Assembly: GCA_027013815.1 (NCBI GenBank)
Contig: JALWFY010000088.1
Span: forward strand, 1 to 43,495
Length of the DNA: 43,495 bases
Origin: Desulfohalobiaceae bacterium
GTDB lineage: Bacteria; Desulfobacterota; Desulfovibrionia; Desulfovibrionales; Desulfothermaceae
Direction of reading: 5' to 3'
The position numbers and the translations under genes are program-made. Of the stretch, positions 9,384-17,071 are shown piece by piece (positions within the stretch are counted from its first letter, which is position 1; each line of letters starts with the position of its first letter). The notes under the pieces are model-generated. The model was not told where the DNA came from and made no database searches. It saw only the letters and a list, made by a program, of their open reading frames with translations.

Positions 9384-9596
9384 ATGTTTGGTATTGGAAT
9401 CCCTGAGTTATTAGTCCTTTTGTTGATAGCACTTGTTATCTTTGGTGCCAACAAATTACCTGAAATAGGTGCTGGTCTGGGCAAGGCTATTAGAAATTTT
9501 AAAAAAGCAGCCACAGAGCCCGATGAAATCGACATAAGTGCTAAACACAAAAAGATCTCTTCAGACTCAAATAATTCTAAAAATGAAGAAGAATAA
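9384..9596 (+). CDS. tatA: Twin-arginine translocase subunit TatA/TatE
   Basis: This 70-residue protein has the TatA plan: a short N-terminus, one membrane helix ('[20 protein letters not shown]', residues 5-24), the '[18 protein letters not shown]' hinge and amphipathic helix, and an acidic Lys-rich tail. TatA oligomers form the translocation pathway for folded, often metallocofactor-bearing proteins; periplasmic molybdo/tungsto-enzymes such as formate dehydrogenase are typical cargo. AAGGAGGA lies six bases before the ATG. It is monocistronic here, with no tatB or tatC nearby. Confidence 0.95.
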   Translation: MFGIGIPELLVLLLIALVIFGANKLPEIGAGLGKAIRNFKKAATEPDEIDISAKHKKISSDSNNSKNEEE

Positions 9597-9604
9597 TTAT
9601 CTCT

Positions 9605-10540
9605 CTAAAAATTTTGATTCTTCTCTTCTCCAGGGGAGGAGAGGCTTATTCTAAATTTCATACCTCTCTTCCCAAAATAATTATTTAAATAAGATGTTGT
9701 CCTAGAGGGGTTAATTGAGCTAATTTCCCAATAACCATATATACCCTTATTGAATTCTATTTTTATCAACTTAACACTATCCAATATTTCTTTTTTCTGA
9801 TGCAATATCTCATCAAAGTACCTGAATCCAGAGATAGTTACCCATGGCCCAGCAAAGACCTTTATTTTTGAAAAAAATTTATTTCTTACCTCAGACCGAT
9901 TAAAATAATTTTTCCAGAGTTTTTCCCATAATTCATATAAAGTCTTAGAGGTTCCTGCCCATACCTGCCCATTAAATGTCAAAGTACCTGTATAAAGGGA
10001 ATTATTAATCTTCTTCAAATCTAATTGGAGTCTACTTGCATAATCTGTCTTTGTTATACCAGATAGGGAAAGTAGATTCGACAAATGAATAAAATCCTGC
10101 TCATCAAAATTTTCTATTATAAGTTTACAAGTTAAATTATCTTTAAAATATGCTCCTATGTTAATAAGAACATTTTTTAATCCATTTACATCTATAAACA
10201 CCTTTAATTCCAATATATTCTCATTACCATTCTTCTTTTCCAATTCATTATAACTGAGTACATATTTCAAAGGGTTTTGTTTAAAAAAATCCAAAAGTGA
10301 CATTTTCCCCTGATCATCTAAATCGTAAGGAAGAATTTTTACTGCCTCTTTTAACAATCCTTGGGCCAATATATTATTTTTTATAGTAGCATTAAAGTTA
10401 AAATCCCTTGAAGTGCAATTAGACTGGGTTATAATTATATAGTTAGATGCTAAAAGTCTATTGCATGTAAATATACTAAAAAAAATAACTAAGACAAAAA
10501 ATATAACTATATTAATTTTGTATCTTAAATTCATTGACAT
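9605..10540 (-). CDS. Exported or membrane-anchored protein of unknown function (311 aa)
   Basis: The N-terminus has a strong hydrophobic segment (residues about 10-30, 'INIVIFFVLVIFFSIF'), so the product is secreted or tethered to the inner membrane with a periplasmic body. The body is a mixed alpha/beta domain with no family motif that I can name; it is Asn- and Lys-rich. Four N-x-S/T sequons are present (for example N41-C-T and N50-A-T). Its start overlaps the end of the preceding exported protein gene by 29 bases, so the two are translationally coupled and likely act together in the envelope. It is last in the run that begins with the receiver/GGDEF gene and converges on tatA. Confidence 0.65.
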   Translation of the reverse strand: MSMNLRYKINIVIFFVLVIFFSIFTCNRLLASNYIIITQSNCTSRDFNFNATIKNNILAQGLLKEAVKILPYDLDDQGKMSLLDFFKQNPLKYVLSYNELEKKNGNENILELKVFIDVNGLKNVLINIGAYFKDNLTCKLIIENFDEQDFIHLSNLLSLSGITKTDYASRLQLDLKKINNSLYTGTLTFNGQVWAGTSKTLYELWEKLWKNYFNRSEVRNKFFSKIKVFAGPWVTISGFRYFDEILHQKKEILDSVKLIKIEFNKGIYGYWEISSINPSRTTSYLNNYFGKRGMKFRISLSSPGEEKNQNF

Positions 10541-11375
10541 TATCTTCCTGATAATTAGTATATTGTTTTTTCATTACAACTAAATTACCCCTTTTGAGTA
10601 ATGCCAATATACTCTTAAATCTAAAATAAAAACTGTTGTCAGCATCTAATACTATTGAATGTACATTATCTTTATAAATCGCGTGAGCATTAACAACAAG
10701 GGGTCTAGGCCCCACTCGACTTTCAATTAATTCTTTTTTATAAAGCTTTAGATAAAGAGCTATACCCTTATCTACAAATGTTTCATAATCTATAATTTGA
10801 GGAGAAAAAAGTATCTCTCCGTTCTGTGAGTAGATCCAAATCATAAGGCCAGGTTTAAATCTCGGTGTATCTATCTGAATTATAACTCCTGTATATCCCT
10901 TTAAAAAATCCTGCACAGTTTCATTTACTTGAGAAATATTCCCCATCTTTAAGAGAAAAGACATAGGGATAGTGTTTTCTAAAAAATCTCCTGTAATCTT
11001 AATCCCCATACTCATTATAGTTGAATTTGTAGATGTCTTGATCATGGAAAAATTAGGAGAATTATTAATGAGATCCCATAATAGCACCTTTGAATTCGTA
11101 TCTAAAATCTTTGCAAATGTGGAATTATCTTTTACTGTTAGATGCAATGTAGCGTTGTACAAATTGTTCATAAGCCGTATTTTTTTATCCCTTAGCCAAT
11201 AAAAAGAGGGGAAATTTTCATCAGTAGTACAATTTAAAGAAGAATAAACAGTGTAGGTAGTCCAATTTATCCAAGAATCTTGGACTGGCAATGGTTCTAT
11301 CCACTCATAATCATATGCATAACAAATAGATACACATGAAAGAAGAAATATCACAAACCACAGTTTAATCTTCAT
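10512..11375 (-). CDS. Secreted protein of unknown function, rich in N-glycosylation-type sequons (287 aa)
   Basis: An N-terminal signal peptide of about 20 residues ends at 'CYA', giving a periplasmic or surface protein. I recognise no family. The first half carries nine N-x-S/T sequons between residues 37 and 151 (N37, N48, N74, N84, N104, N108, N117, N146, N151), none with an acidic residue at position -2; the second half has none. The start overlaps the miaA stop by 11 bases, and the 3' end overlaps the next exported-protein gene. Because a STT3-type oligosaccharyltransferase is encoded later in the window, N-glycosylation is conceivable but not shown. Confidence 0.65.
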   Translation of the reverse strand: MKIKLWFVIFLLSCVSICYAYDYEWIEPLPVQDSWINWTTYTVYSSLNCTTDENFPSFYWLRDKKIRLMNNLYNATLHLTVKDNSTFAKILDTNSKVLLWDLINNSPNFSMIKTSTNSTIMSMGIKITGDFLENTIPMSFLLKMGNISQVNETVQDFLKGYTGVIIQIDTPRFKPGLMIWIYSQNGEILFSPQIIDYETFVDKGIALYLKLYKKELIESRVGPRPLVVNAHAIYKDNVHSIVLDADNSFYFRFKSILALLKRGNLVVMKKQYTNYQEDNVNEFKIQN

Positions 11376-12279
11376 TTAAGAATCTCTCCACATTTTTCTT
11401 TGCCCCATTCAAGATATCACCTTTTAGCCAAATTATATCTTTTTCTCTTTTAAACCAAGTAAGCTGCCTCTTGGCGTACTGTCTTGTGTTCTTGATCCAT
11501 ATATTTATTGCCTGGTCAAAGGAATATTTACCGTGCAAAAAATCTAACAATTCCCCACATCCAATAGAAGTCCATACAGGTAATTTCCTGTCTGGATATT
11601 GCTCCCATGCAGTCTTTACTTCATCAATGCCTCCTGCTCCAATCATCTCATGAATTCTTTGTTTAAGCCTTTTTTCAAGTTCTTGTCTATCAAGCCATAT
11701 CCCAATCTTTATATAATTATATTTTGACTCTTTTGTTGGAAAATTTTTATGAAACCATGTAATATTTTTCCCTGTATGATAATAGACCTCCAAGGACCTC
11801 GTAATCCTCTGTTTATCCCTTGGATGTATCTTGTTTGCATAATCAGGATCAACATCTTTCAACAAGCTATACATCTTATCAGGCCCTAACTCCTGGTACT
11901 GCTTAATTACCTGCATCCTTATTTTATCAGGAACCGTTGGGATAGGAGCAAGTCCATATAAGATTGCCTTAAGATACAGTCCCGTGCCTCCAACTAAAAT
12001 GGGAACATGTCCCCTATTAAATACTTCTTGTATCTTTCCCTCTGCAATTTCAGCAAATTTTCCAGCACTTAAATTTTTATCTAGGTCCAAAAATCCATAC
12101 AAATGGTGAGCACAAATCTTTTTCTCTTCTTCAGAGGGCTGAGCAGTTACAATATAACATCCCTTATAGAGTTGTCTGGAATCAAAATTTATTATCTCAC
12201 CTTTAAACTTGTTTGCTAAATAAAGGGCCACCCTATTTTTCCCACTACCAGTTGGCCCAACAATGCATATAAGTTTCAT
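11365..12279 (-). CDS. miaA: tRNA dimethylallyltransferase
   Basis: MiaA transfers a dimethylallyl group to A37 of tRNAs reading UNN codons. The 304-residue length is normal. It carries the P-loop 'GPTGSGKN' (residues 8-15), the 'DSRQLY' substrate loop, 'GGTGLYLKAI' and the C-terminal tRNA-binding part with 'RDKQRITRSLEVY'. The oddity is Asn15, directly after the P-loop lysine, where Thr or Ser normally helps bind Mg and nucleotide. All other motifs look intact, so the gene is probably active. It starts four bases after coaD. Confidence 0.94.
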   Translation of the reverse strand: MKLICIVGPTGSGKNRVALYLANKFKGEIINFDSRQLYKGCYIVTAQPSEEEKKICAHHLYGFLDLDKNLSAGKFAEIAEGKIQEVFNRGHVPILVGGTGLYLKAILYGLAPIPTVPDKIRMQVIKQYQELGPDKMYSLLKDVDPDYANKIHPRDKQRITRSLEVYYHTGKNITWFHKNFPTKESKYNYIKIGIWLDRQELEKRLKQRIHEMIGAGGIDEVKTAWEQYPDRKLPVWTSIGCGELLDFLHGKYSFDQAINIWIKNTRQYAKRQLTWFKREKDIIWLKGDILNGAKKNVERFLNED

Positions 12280-12283
12280 AGAG

Positions 12284-12778
12284 CTATAACTTGAATCTTT
12301 CCTTTAATTTTAACCAAACAGGTTCTGGCACAAGACCTTGTACATCCCCACCTGCACCCACTGTTTCCTTAATTATAGAAGAGGAAGTAAAGAGCCATTT
12401 ATAATCAGTCATCATAAATAATGTATGTACATCCCTTTTAAGCCTTCTATTCATAAGTGCCATTTGAAACTCATATTCAAAATCAGAAATAGCCCTAAGC
12501 CCCCTTAAAATAACCTTCGCCCCTTTTCTCTCAACATAATCTACTAATAGTCCACTAAAGGCCTCTACAATAATCCTTGGTTTATTGACAAAGACCGCTT
12601 TCGCCATTTCCACCCTTTCTTCAAGGGAAAATAATGGGGTCTTTGGGGTGTCCTTTGCAATGGCTAAAATAACTGTATCAAAGATATCTAGGGCCCTCCT
12701 CACAATGCTAATATGTCCATTAGTAAGTGGATCAAAGGTACCAGGATAAATTGCTAGTTTTTTGTTGTTACCGTCCAT
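12284..12778 (-). CDS. coaD: Phosphopantetheine adenylyltransferase
   Basis: CoaD adenylates 4'-phosphopantetheine to dephospho-CoA, the penultimate step of coenzyme A synthesis. The 164-residue protein begins with the nucleotidyltransferase motif 'YPGTFDPLTNGH' (residues 11-22) and has the second signature 'SSSIIKE' near residue 130, both needed for ATP binding. The start at 12778 lies inside the end of rsmD (25-base overlap) and has a GAGG eight bases upstream. The rsmD-coaD pairing is very common in bacteria and supports both calls. Confidence 0.96.
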   Translation of the reverse strand: MDGNNKKLAIYPGTFDPLTNGHISIVRRALDIFDTVILAIAKDTPKTPLFSLEERVEMAKAVFVNKPRIIVEAFSGLLVDYVERKGAKVILRGLRAISDFEYEFQMALMNRRLKRDVHTLFMMTDYKWLFTSSSIIKETVGAGGDVQGLVPEPVWLKLKERFKL

Positions 12779-13326
12779 ATGAGTATCCTCGTTTGTCCAT
12801 ATTTTCTATCAACAATTAGATCTAACCCAGGGATATCCTTTTTTAAAATAAGGTCTCCCTCTATCTCTGAAACGATAAAACCATTTTCTATTACCCACAT
12901 ATTTTGAACAAGCTTTTTTAAAACAGGCAGCAGTGCGTTTTTTCTATATGGTGGGTCTACAAAACAAAGATGAAATTTCATAGGGAGTGATTTTTTTAAA
13001 ACAGACATCACATCCCTACATAACACCTTATATCTATTTGGAAATATATCAAATTCACTTAGATTTTGTTTCAAATATCTTACGGCCAATGGATCATTTT
13101 CAACAAACCAAACCACATCGGCCCCACGACTAAGGCACTCAAAACCAAGGCTCCCTGTACCAGCGAATAGGTCAATTGCCCTACAACCTTCAAATTCCAT
13201 CCCCCTAGAAGCCAACATAGAAAAAATCGCCTGTCTTACCTTAAAGGTTGCAGGTCTAAATCCATCCATTTTTTTAGAAGGAGTCTTTAATTTTCTACCC
13301 TTAAATTCTCCACTGATAATCCTCAT
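12754..13326 (-). CDS. rsmD: 16S rRNA (guanine(966)-N(2))-methyltransferase
   Basis: RsmD methylates G966 of 16S rRNA during 30S assembly. The 190-residue protein starts with the typical 'MRIISGEFKGRKLKTP', has the SAM-binding motif I 'AIDLFAGTGSLGFECLSRGA' (about residues 48-67) and the catalytic 'DPPY' motif near residue 125. Length and order fit the family. It starts seven bases after the degenerate receiver/GGDEF gene and overlaps coaD, so it sits inside one transcription unit. Confidence 0.94.
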   Translation of the reverse strand: MRIISGEFKGRKLKTPSKKMDGFRPATFKVRQAIFSMLASRGMEFEGCRAIDLFAGTGSLGFECLSRGADVVWFVENDPLAVRYLKQNLSEFDIFPNRYKVLCRDVMSVLKKSLPMKFHLCFVDPPYRKNALLPVLKKLVQNMWVIENGFIVSEIEGDLILKKDIPGLDLIVDRKYGQTRILIWTVTTKN

Positions 13327-13333
13327 ATCCCAA

Positions 13334-14284
13334 TTAATCCCATTGAATTTCTGGTCCTTGTTCCGTAACTATGCACTTAATTAGCTCATCCTCAGTGCAT
13401 GTATTCCGAATCTGTTCATATATCCATTCTCTGACATAGTCAAAGATCATTTCCCTTTTAACCATACTGTTATTTATACATACAGCTATACCGCAATGGA
13501 CAATGTCTGGCACCTTTGAAATGCCAATCCTCTTTAACTCCTGAAAAAAAGATTCATATTCCTTTCTGAGCCTGTTTGCAAGACCATTAAGCCCTGTATA
13601 GTCAGTATCTGAGGCCAATATTATAAATTTATTGTCCTGGAGCTTAGAAATATCATCGTAGTTTCTTAATATGTTTTTTAAATGCTCTGTGAAACTTTTC
13701 TGGATCCACTCTGTCCACTCATCTCCAAAATTCAATTTAACTTCACCCAATTCCCTTAAAATTATTATTAAAACAGAAAAAAATCCCCTATGTCTAGAAG
13801 TCCTATTTATTTCATTTTTTAAGTTAATAAAAAATCCCTCAGGTGTAAGTAGGTCTGTACTAGGATCAACGATCAAATCCTGTTTTATCTGTGTCAACCT
13901 CTGCAGATAAAATAGACCTCGCTTTACCCGCCATATTAGTTCTGGACCATAAAATGGGTACAAGATAAAATCGTCTACATCATGAGACGATGAAAATACC
14001 TCATCTTTTATTTTATCATCACCAAACAAGATGATATAATTTTCAGGGTATAATCCCTTTGATTCCCTATCTCTTAATAATTTTGCAAACTCAAGCCCAT
14101 CTATATCAGTCTCTTTGGCTTGTGCTAACACTATGTCAAATTTTGTGTTGTCCAAAATTGTAAGTCCACGTAGGTGCCCCCTTGAAAAGGCTACATCTAC
14201 TTCTATACACGACAAAGACATATGGACTGCTTTGAATACCTCTTCTTGTGAAGATATAAATAATAATCTTTTTTTTCCTTCCAT
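13334..14284 (-). CDS. Degenerate receiver-GGDEF protein (pseudo-response regulator)
   Basis: This 316-residue cytoplasmic protein has an N-terminal receiver-like domain (about residues 1-125) and a GGDEF-like domain (about 140-315, opening 'DPSTDLLTPEGFFINL'). Both look inactive: the receiver lacks the phosphorylatable Asp (the strand reads 'FDIVLAQAKETDIDG') and has Tyr in place of the conserved Lys ('FILYPFYGPEL'). The GGDEF signature is replaced by 'LQDNKF'. It is therefore more likely a protein-interaction or allosteric module than a diguanylate cyclase. It heads the unit with rsmD-coaD-miaA; its partner is unknown. Confidence 0.75.
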   Translation of the reverse strand: MEGKKRLLFISSQEEVFKAVHMSLSCIEVDVAFSRGHLRGLTILDNTKFDIVLAQAKETDIDGLEFAKLLRDRESKGLYPENYIILFGDDKIKDEVFSSSHDVDDFILYPFYGPELIWRVKRGLFYLQRLTQIKQDLIVDPSTDLLTPEGFFINLKNEINRTSRHRGFFSVLIIILRELGEVKLNFGDEWTEWIQKSFTEHLKNILRNYDDISKLQDNKFIILASDTDYTGLNGLANRLRKEYESFFQELKRIGISKVPDIVHCGIAVCINNSMVKREMIFDYVREWIYEQIRNTCTEDELIKCIVTEQGPEIQWD

Positions 14285-14327
14285 ACCTTAGATCTCCAAA
14301 AACTATAAAATTTACAAGGTCAAAATT

Positions 14328-14391
14328 TTCAGTTAGAATAAAATGAGTTGCTGAAGGATAAGGCCCTTGCAGGGCATAATTTCCTATGCCC
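14328..14391 (-). promoter_or_regulatory. Structured leader before the receiver/GGDEF gene
   Basis: On the transcript of the minus-strand gene three helices can form: GGGCATA/TATGCCC (14372-14378 with 14385-14391), GCCCT/AGGGC (14363-14367 with 14371-14375) and TTCAG/CTGAA (14328-14332 with 14351-14355). The first two share bases 14372-14375 and exclude each other. It matches no riboswitch class that I can name. A TTGACT at 14449-14454 (minus) with AT-rich TATATA near 14424-14429 could be the promoter. Confidence 0.3.
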
Positions 14392-14550
14392 CAGATTTGT
14401 TCCCCTTTAGCAAAGTAAATTATTATATAAATGTAAAACATAGCCCATAGTCAAGACAAAATACAACCCTGACATGGCACAAGGCTTTAAACTATAGGTG
14501 CAACCTATATTTTTTTCAATCAAATTTTTAAGGGAAATATCTAAGGACAT

Positions 14551-15252
14551 ATGAAAGGTATATTTAAGGACTTTAAGGAATTAAAAGATAACATCAAGAT
14601 ATCCAAGACCCCTTCTCATAAAAAGGGTCCTACAAGTAACAAAGACCTTGAAATCAAAAAGAACAAAGTTGAACAAGATGAAGAACTTTTGTTCAAACAA
14701 GCAATGTCAGGAGTTAAGCCATTAAACAAAACTAAAGGAGGAAGGGAGGTACTTCTTTCAAAACATGAAATTAAAAAAAATAAAGGTCATTATAACACAT
14801 CTTCTGATAAAAAATATCTAGAAAAATTTGTACGTGGAGAGATCAAGTTTGAAATAGAGTTTACTGATGAATATATACAGGGAAATGTATTGGGTTTGGA
14901 CCCCAAGATATTCAAGAAATTAAAGACAGGGTCATATAGCCCTGAGGCCCACTTAGACCTACATGGGCTAAATAGTGGGGATGCGTATTTAACATTATTA
15001 GAATTTGTAAAAAGAAATTATTTAGCTGGCAAGAGGTGTCTGTTGGTGATTCCTGGCAGGGGTAAAAATTCCCCTTTTGGCAGAGGGATATTAAGAGAAA
15101 ACTTAAGACAATGGATCACAAGGGATCCATTAAAACGAGTAGTGCTTGCCTTTTCAACTGCTATACCTAGGCATGGAGGGGCAGGGGCAATATATGTATT
15201 ACTCAGGAAATATAAAAAATCCAGAGGCAAGATATTGTGGGAAAGATATTAA
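14551..15252 (+). CDS. Smr-domain protein
   Basis: This 233-residue protein has a Lys/Glu-rich disordered N-terminal region (about residues 1-125) and a C-terminal Smr domain (about 128-230). The conserved 'LDLHGL' lies near residue 130, followed by 'GRGKNSPFGRGILRE' and 'HGGAGAIYVLLR', matching the family signatures HGxG and DLHG. Small-MutS-related domains are nucleases or nucleic-acid binders that act on structured DNA or on mRNA of stalled ribosomes. There is no MutS ATPase part. It precedes ftsY by 23 bases in the same operon. Confidence 0.88.
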   Translation: MKGIFKDFKELKDNIKISKTPSHKKGPTSNKDLEIKKNKVEQDEELLFKQAMSGVKPLNKTKGGREVLLSKHEIKKNKGHYNTSSDKKYLEKFVRGEIKFEIEFTDEYIQGNVLGLDPKIFKKLKTGSYSPEAHLDLHGLNSGDAYLTLLEFVKRNYLAGKRCLLVIPGRGKNSPFGRGILRENLRQWITRDPLKRVVLAFSTAIPRHGGAGAIYVLLRKYKKSRGKILWERY

Positions 15253-15275
15253 AAAATACAAGGAGATACTAAACC

Positions 15276-16643
15276 ATGGGCTTCTTTTCAAAGATAAAAA
15301 AGATATGGAAAGGTAAAAAAGGACAAGGTCCAAAACTCAAGGAAGAGACAACACATCTAGATAAGGCAGATAAAAAGGTTGAGCCCAGTGAGTCCAAGGA
15401 TTTAGTTCAAGAAGAGAAAAAGATTGTCCTTAGTAAGGAAAAAGATACTGAGTGGGAGCACAAATTAAAGATTGCCCTCCAAGATGCAGAACCCAGGCTC
15501 AGTGTATGGTTAGACATTATTTTAAAAGGAGTAGAAAGGGCGGACGATTTACTATGGGAAAGGTTGTATTTTCTGTTTGACAACCTTGAGGTTCCAAAAA
15601 ATGAAGCCCAGGACTTTATTAATAAATTTAAAAATTGGCTCAAGGAAATGGGATATAGTTCTATATTTGAGTTTAGATCAGAGCTTCAATATCGTCTAGC
15701 CCTGGCCCTTGATCTAGAAGATGAAGAAGATGAACAAAGTAGATTATTTCTGAAATTATCTGAGGGGCTGTCCAAGACAAAAGAACAACTCACTAGGCGA
15801 ATAGATCAACTCTTACTTAAATCTTCTGATTTTGGAGAAGAATTTTGGGAAGAATTAGAAGAAATACTCATAATGGCAGATGTTGGATTTAACACCACAT
15901 TAAAATTAGTGGATAGACTTAGGACAAGGGTGAGAGAAAACAATGTGTCTTCTCCAAAGGAGTTCAAAGGAATATTTAAACAAGAACTATCTGATCTTAT
16001 ACCAAAACCCAAAAAAAGGATTAAGCCAATTGCCCCTGAGGTGATTTTGATGCTTGGTGTAAATGGGGTAGGCAAGACAACTACTATTGCAAAATTGGCC
16101 CATAGGGCCCAGATGCAAGGCAGAAAAGTTATGCTCTGTGCAGGAGACACATTCAGGGCAGCAGCTATTGAACAATTACAAATCTGGGCCAATAGGATTG
16201 GATGCGGTTTTTATGCCAAGACACCAGGTGCTGATCCTGCTGCAGTGGCATATGAATCCATTGTAATGGCCAAAAAACAAGGATACGATATATTATTTGT
16301 AGACACCGCTGGAAGGCTCCATACCAAGATAAATCTAATGGAAGAGTTAAAAAAAATAAAACGTGTATTAAATAAACAACATCCAGGAGCACCCCATAAA
16401 ACCATTCTGGTCTTAGATGCAACAACAGGTCAAAATGCGCTCTCTCAGGTGAAATTGTTCAACGAAGGAGTGGGTGTTGATGAGATTGTGTTGACCAAAT
16501 TAGACGGAACTGCCAAAGGAGGGGTTATACTTGGAATATCTGTGGAATACGACATCCCTATAACATTTGTGGGATTAGGAGAAAAAATGGAAGATTTGCG
16601 CCCATTTGATCCTGTAAAATTTGCAGAGGCCCTTTTAGGTTAA
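15276..16643 (+). CDS. ftsY: Signal recognition particle receptor FtsY
   Basis: FtsY is the SRP receptor GTPase that docks ribosome-nascent chain complexes on the inner membrane. The 455-residue protein has an acidic, charged A region (1-165), the four-helix N domain (about 170-245) and the G domain: G1 'GVNGVGKTTT' at 261-270, 'DTFRAAA' at 291-297, 'DTAGRL' at 343-348, 'TKLDGTAKGG' at 407-416 and 'GLGEKMEDLRPFD' near the end. All residues needed for GTP hydrolysis and Ffh pairing are present. AGGAGA precedes the ATG by about ten bases. Confidence 0.97.
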   Translation: MGFFSKIKKIWKGKKGQGPKLKEETTHLDKADKKVEPSESKDLVQEEKKIVLSKEKDTEWEHKLKIALQDAEPRLSVWLDIILKGVERADDLLWERLYFLFDNLEVPKNEAQDFINKFKNWLKEMGYSSIFEFRSELQYRLALALDLEDEEDEQSRLFLKLSEGLSKTKEQLTRRIDQLLLKSSDFGEEFWEELEEILIMADVGFNTTLKLVDRLRTRVRENNVSSPKEFKGIFKQELSDLIPKPKKRIKPIAPEVILMLGVNGVGKTTTIAKLAHRAQMQGRKVMLCAGDTFRAAAIEQLQIWANRIGCGFYAKTPGADPAAVAYESIVMAKKQGYDILFVDTAGRLHTKINLMEELKKIKRVLNKQHPGAPHKTILVLDATTGQNALSQVKLFNEGVGVDEIVLTKLDGTAKGGVILGISVEYDIPITFVGLGEKMEDLRPFDPVKFAEALLG

Positions 16644-16772
16644 ATACCATTGAGATCTATTTCAAACTACTTACTAGATTTTTCTTCCACCTTGACAAGA
16701 ATAATCTCATTTGACTAGTGGTAGTTAAATGGAGTCAATAATAAGAATTAAGTTATTTAAGGAGATAAAATC

Positions 16773-16994
16773 ATGAAACAAAGGGTTCAAGAAATTATAA
16801 ACCAGATTCGTCCCCAACTACAGGCCGATGGAGGGGATGTGGAACTTGTAGAAGTAACTGAAGACAACGTGGTAAAGGTCAGGCTCCAAGGTGCGTGTTC
16901 AGGTTGTCCTATGGCCCAGATGACCTTGAAAAATGGTATTGAACGCATTTTAAAGATGAAGATACCTGAGATAAAATACGTTGAATCTGTGTAA
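16773..16994 (+). CDS. NifU-like C-terminal-domain protein (Fe-S scaffold or carrier)
   Basis: This 73-residue protein corresponds to the NifU C-terminal (Nfu) domain: 'IRPQLQADGGDVELVEV' near residues 12-28 and the cluster-binding 'CSGCPMAQ' near 42-49. Nfu proteins carry and deliver 4Fe-4S clusters to apo-proteins. It stands alone with TAAGGAGA just before the start and a strong terminator after it. A TTGACA at 16692-16697 may be part of its promoter, but no good -10 matches. Confidence 0.93.
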   Translation: MKQRVQEIINQIRPQLQADGGDVELVEVTEDNVVKVRLQGACSGCPMAQMTLKNGIERILKMKIPEIKYVESV

Positions 16995-17018
16995 TTAGAA
17001 TTTTTTTGTAAAAACCAT

Positions 17019-17046
17019 AGAGCGGGATTGTCCCGCTTTTTATTTT
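17019..17046 (+). terminator. Rho-independent terminator after the NifU-like gene
   Basis: AGCGGGA (17021-17027) and TCCCGCT (17031-17037) form a GC-rich stem with loop TTG, followed by TTTTATTTTT. It lies 25 bases after the stop codon and just before gltX. Confidence 0.88.
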
Positions 17047-17071
17047 TATAAAAAGGGGAGGCTTTTTTGCC

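Noticed and set aside
14136-14441. Minus-strand 101-residue ORF over the leader of the receiver/GGDEF gene
   Set aside because: It overlaps the real gene in another frame, has no ribosome site and an unlikely composition.
16692-16739. NifU promoter or operator (TTGACA; TTGACT and AGTCAA inverted pair)
   Set aside because: The -35 is good but no -10 fits, and the 6-bp inverted pair is short enough to be chance.
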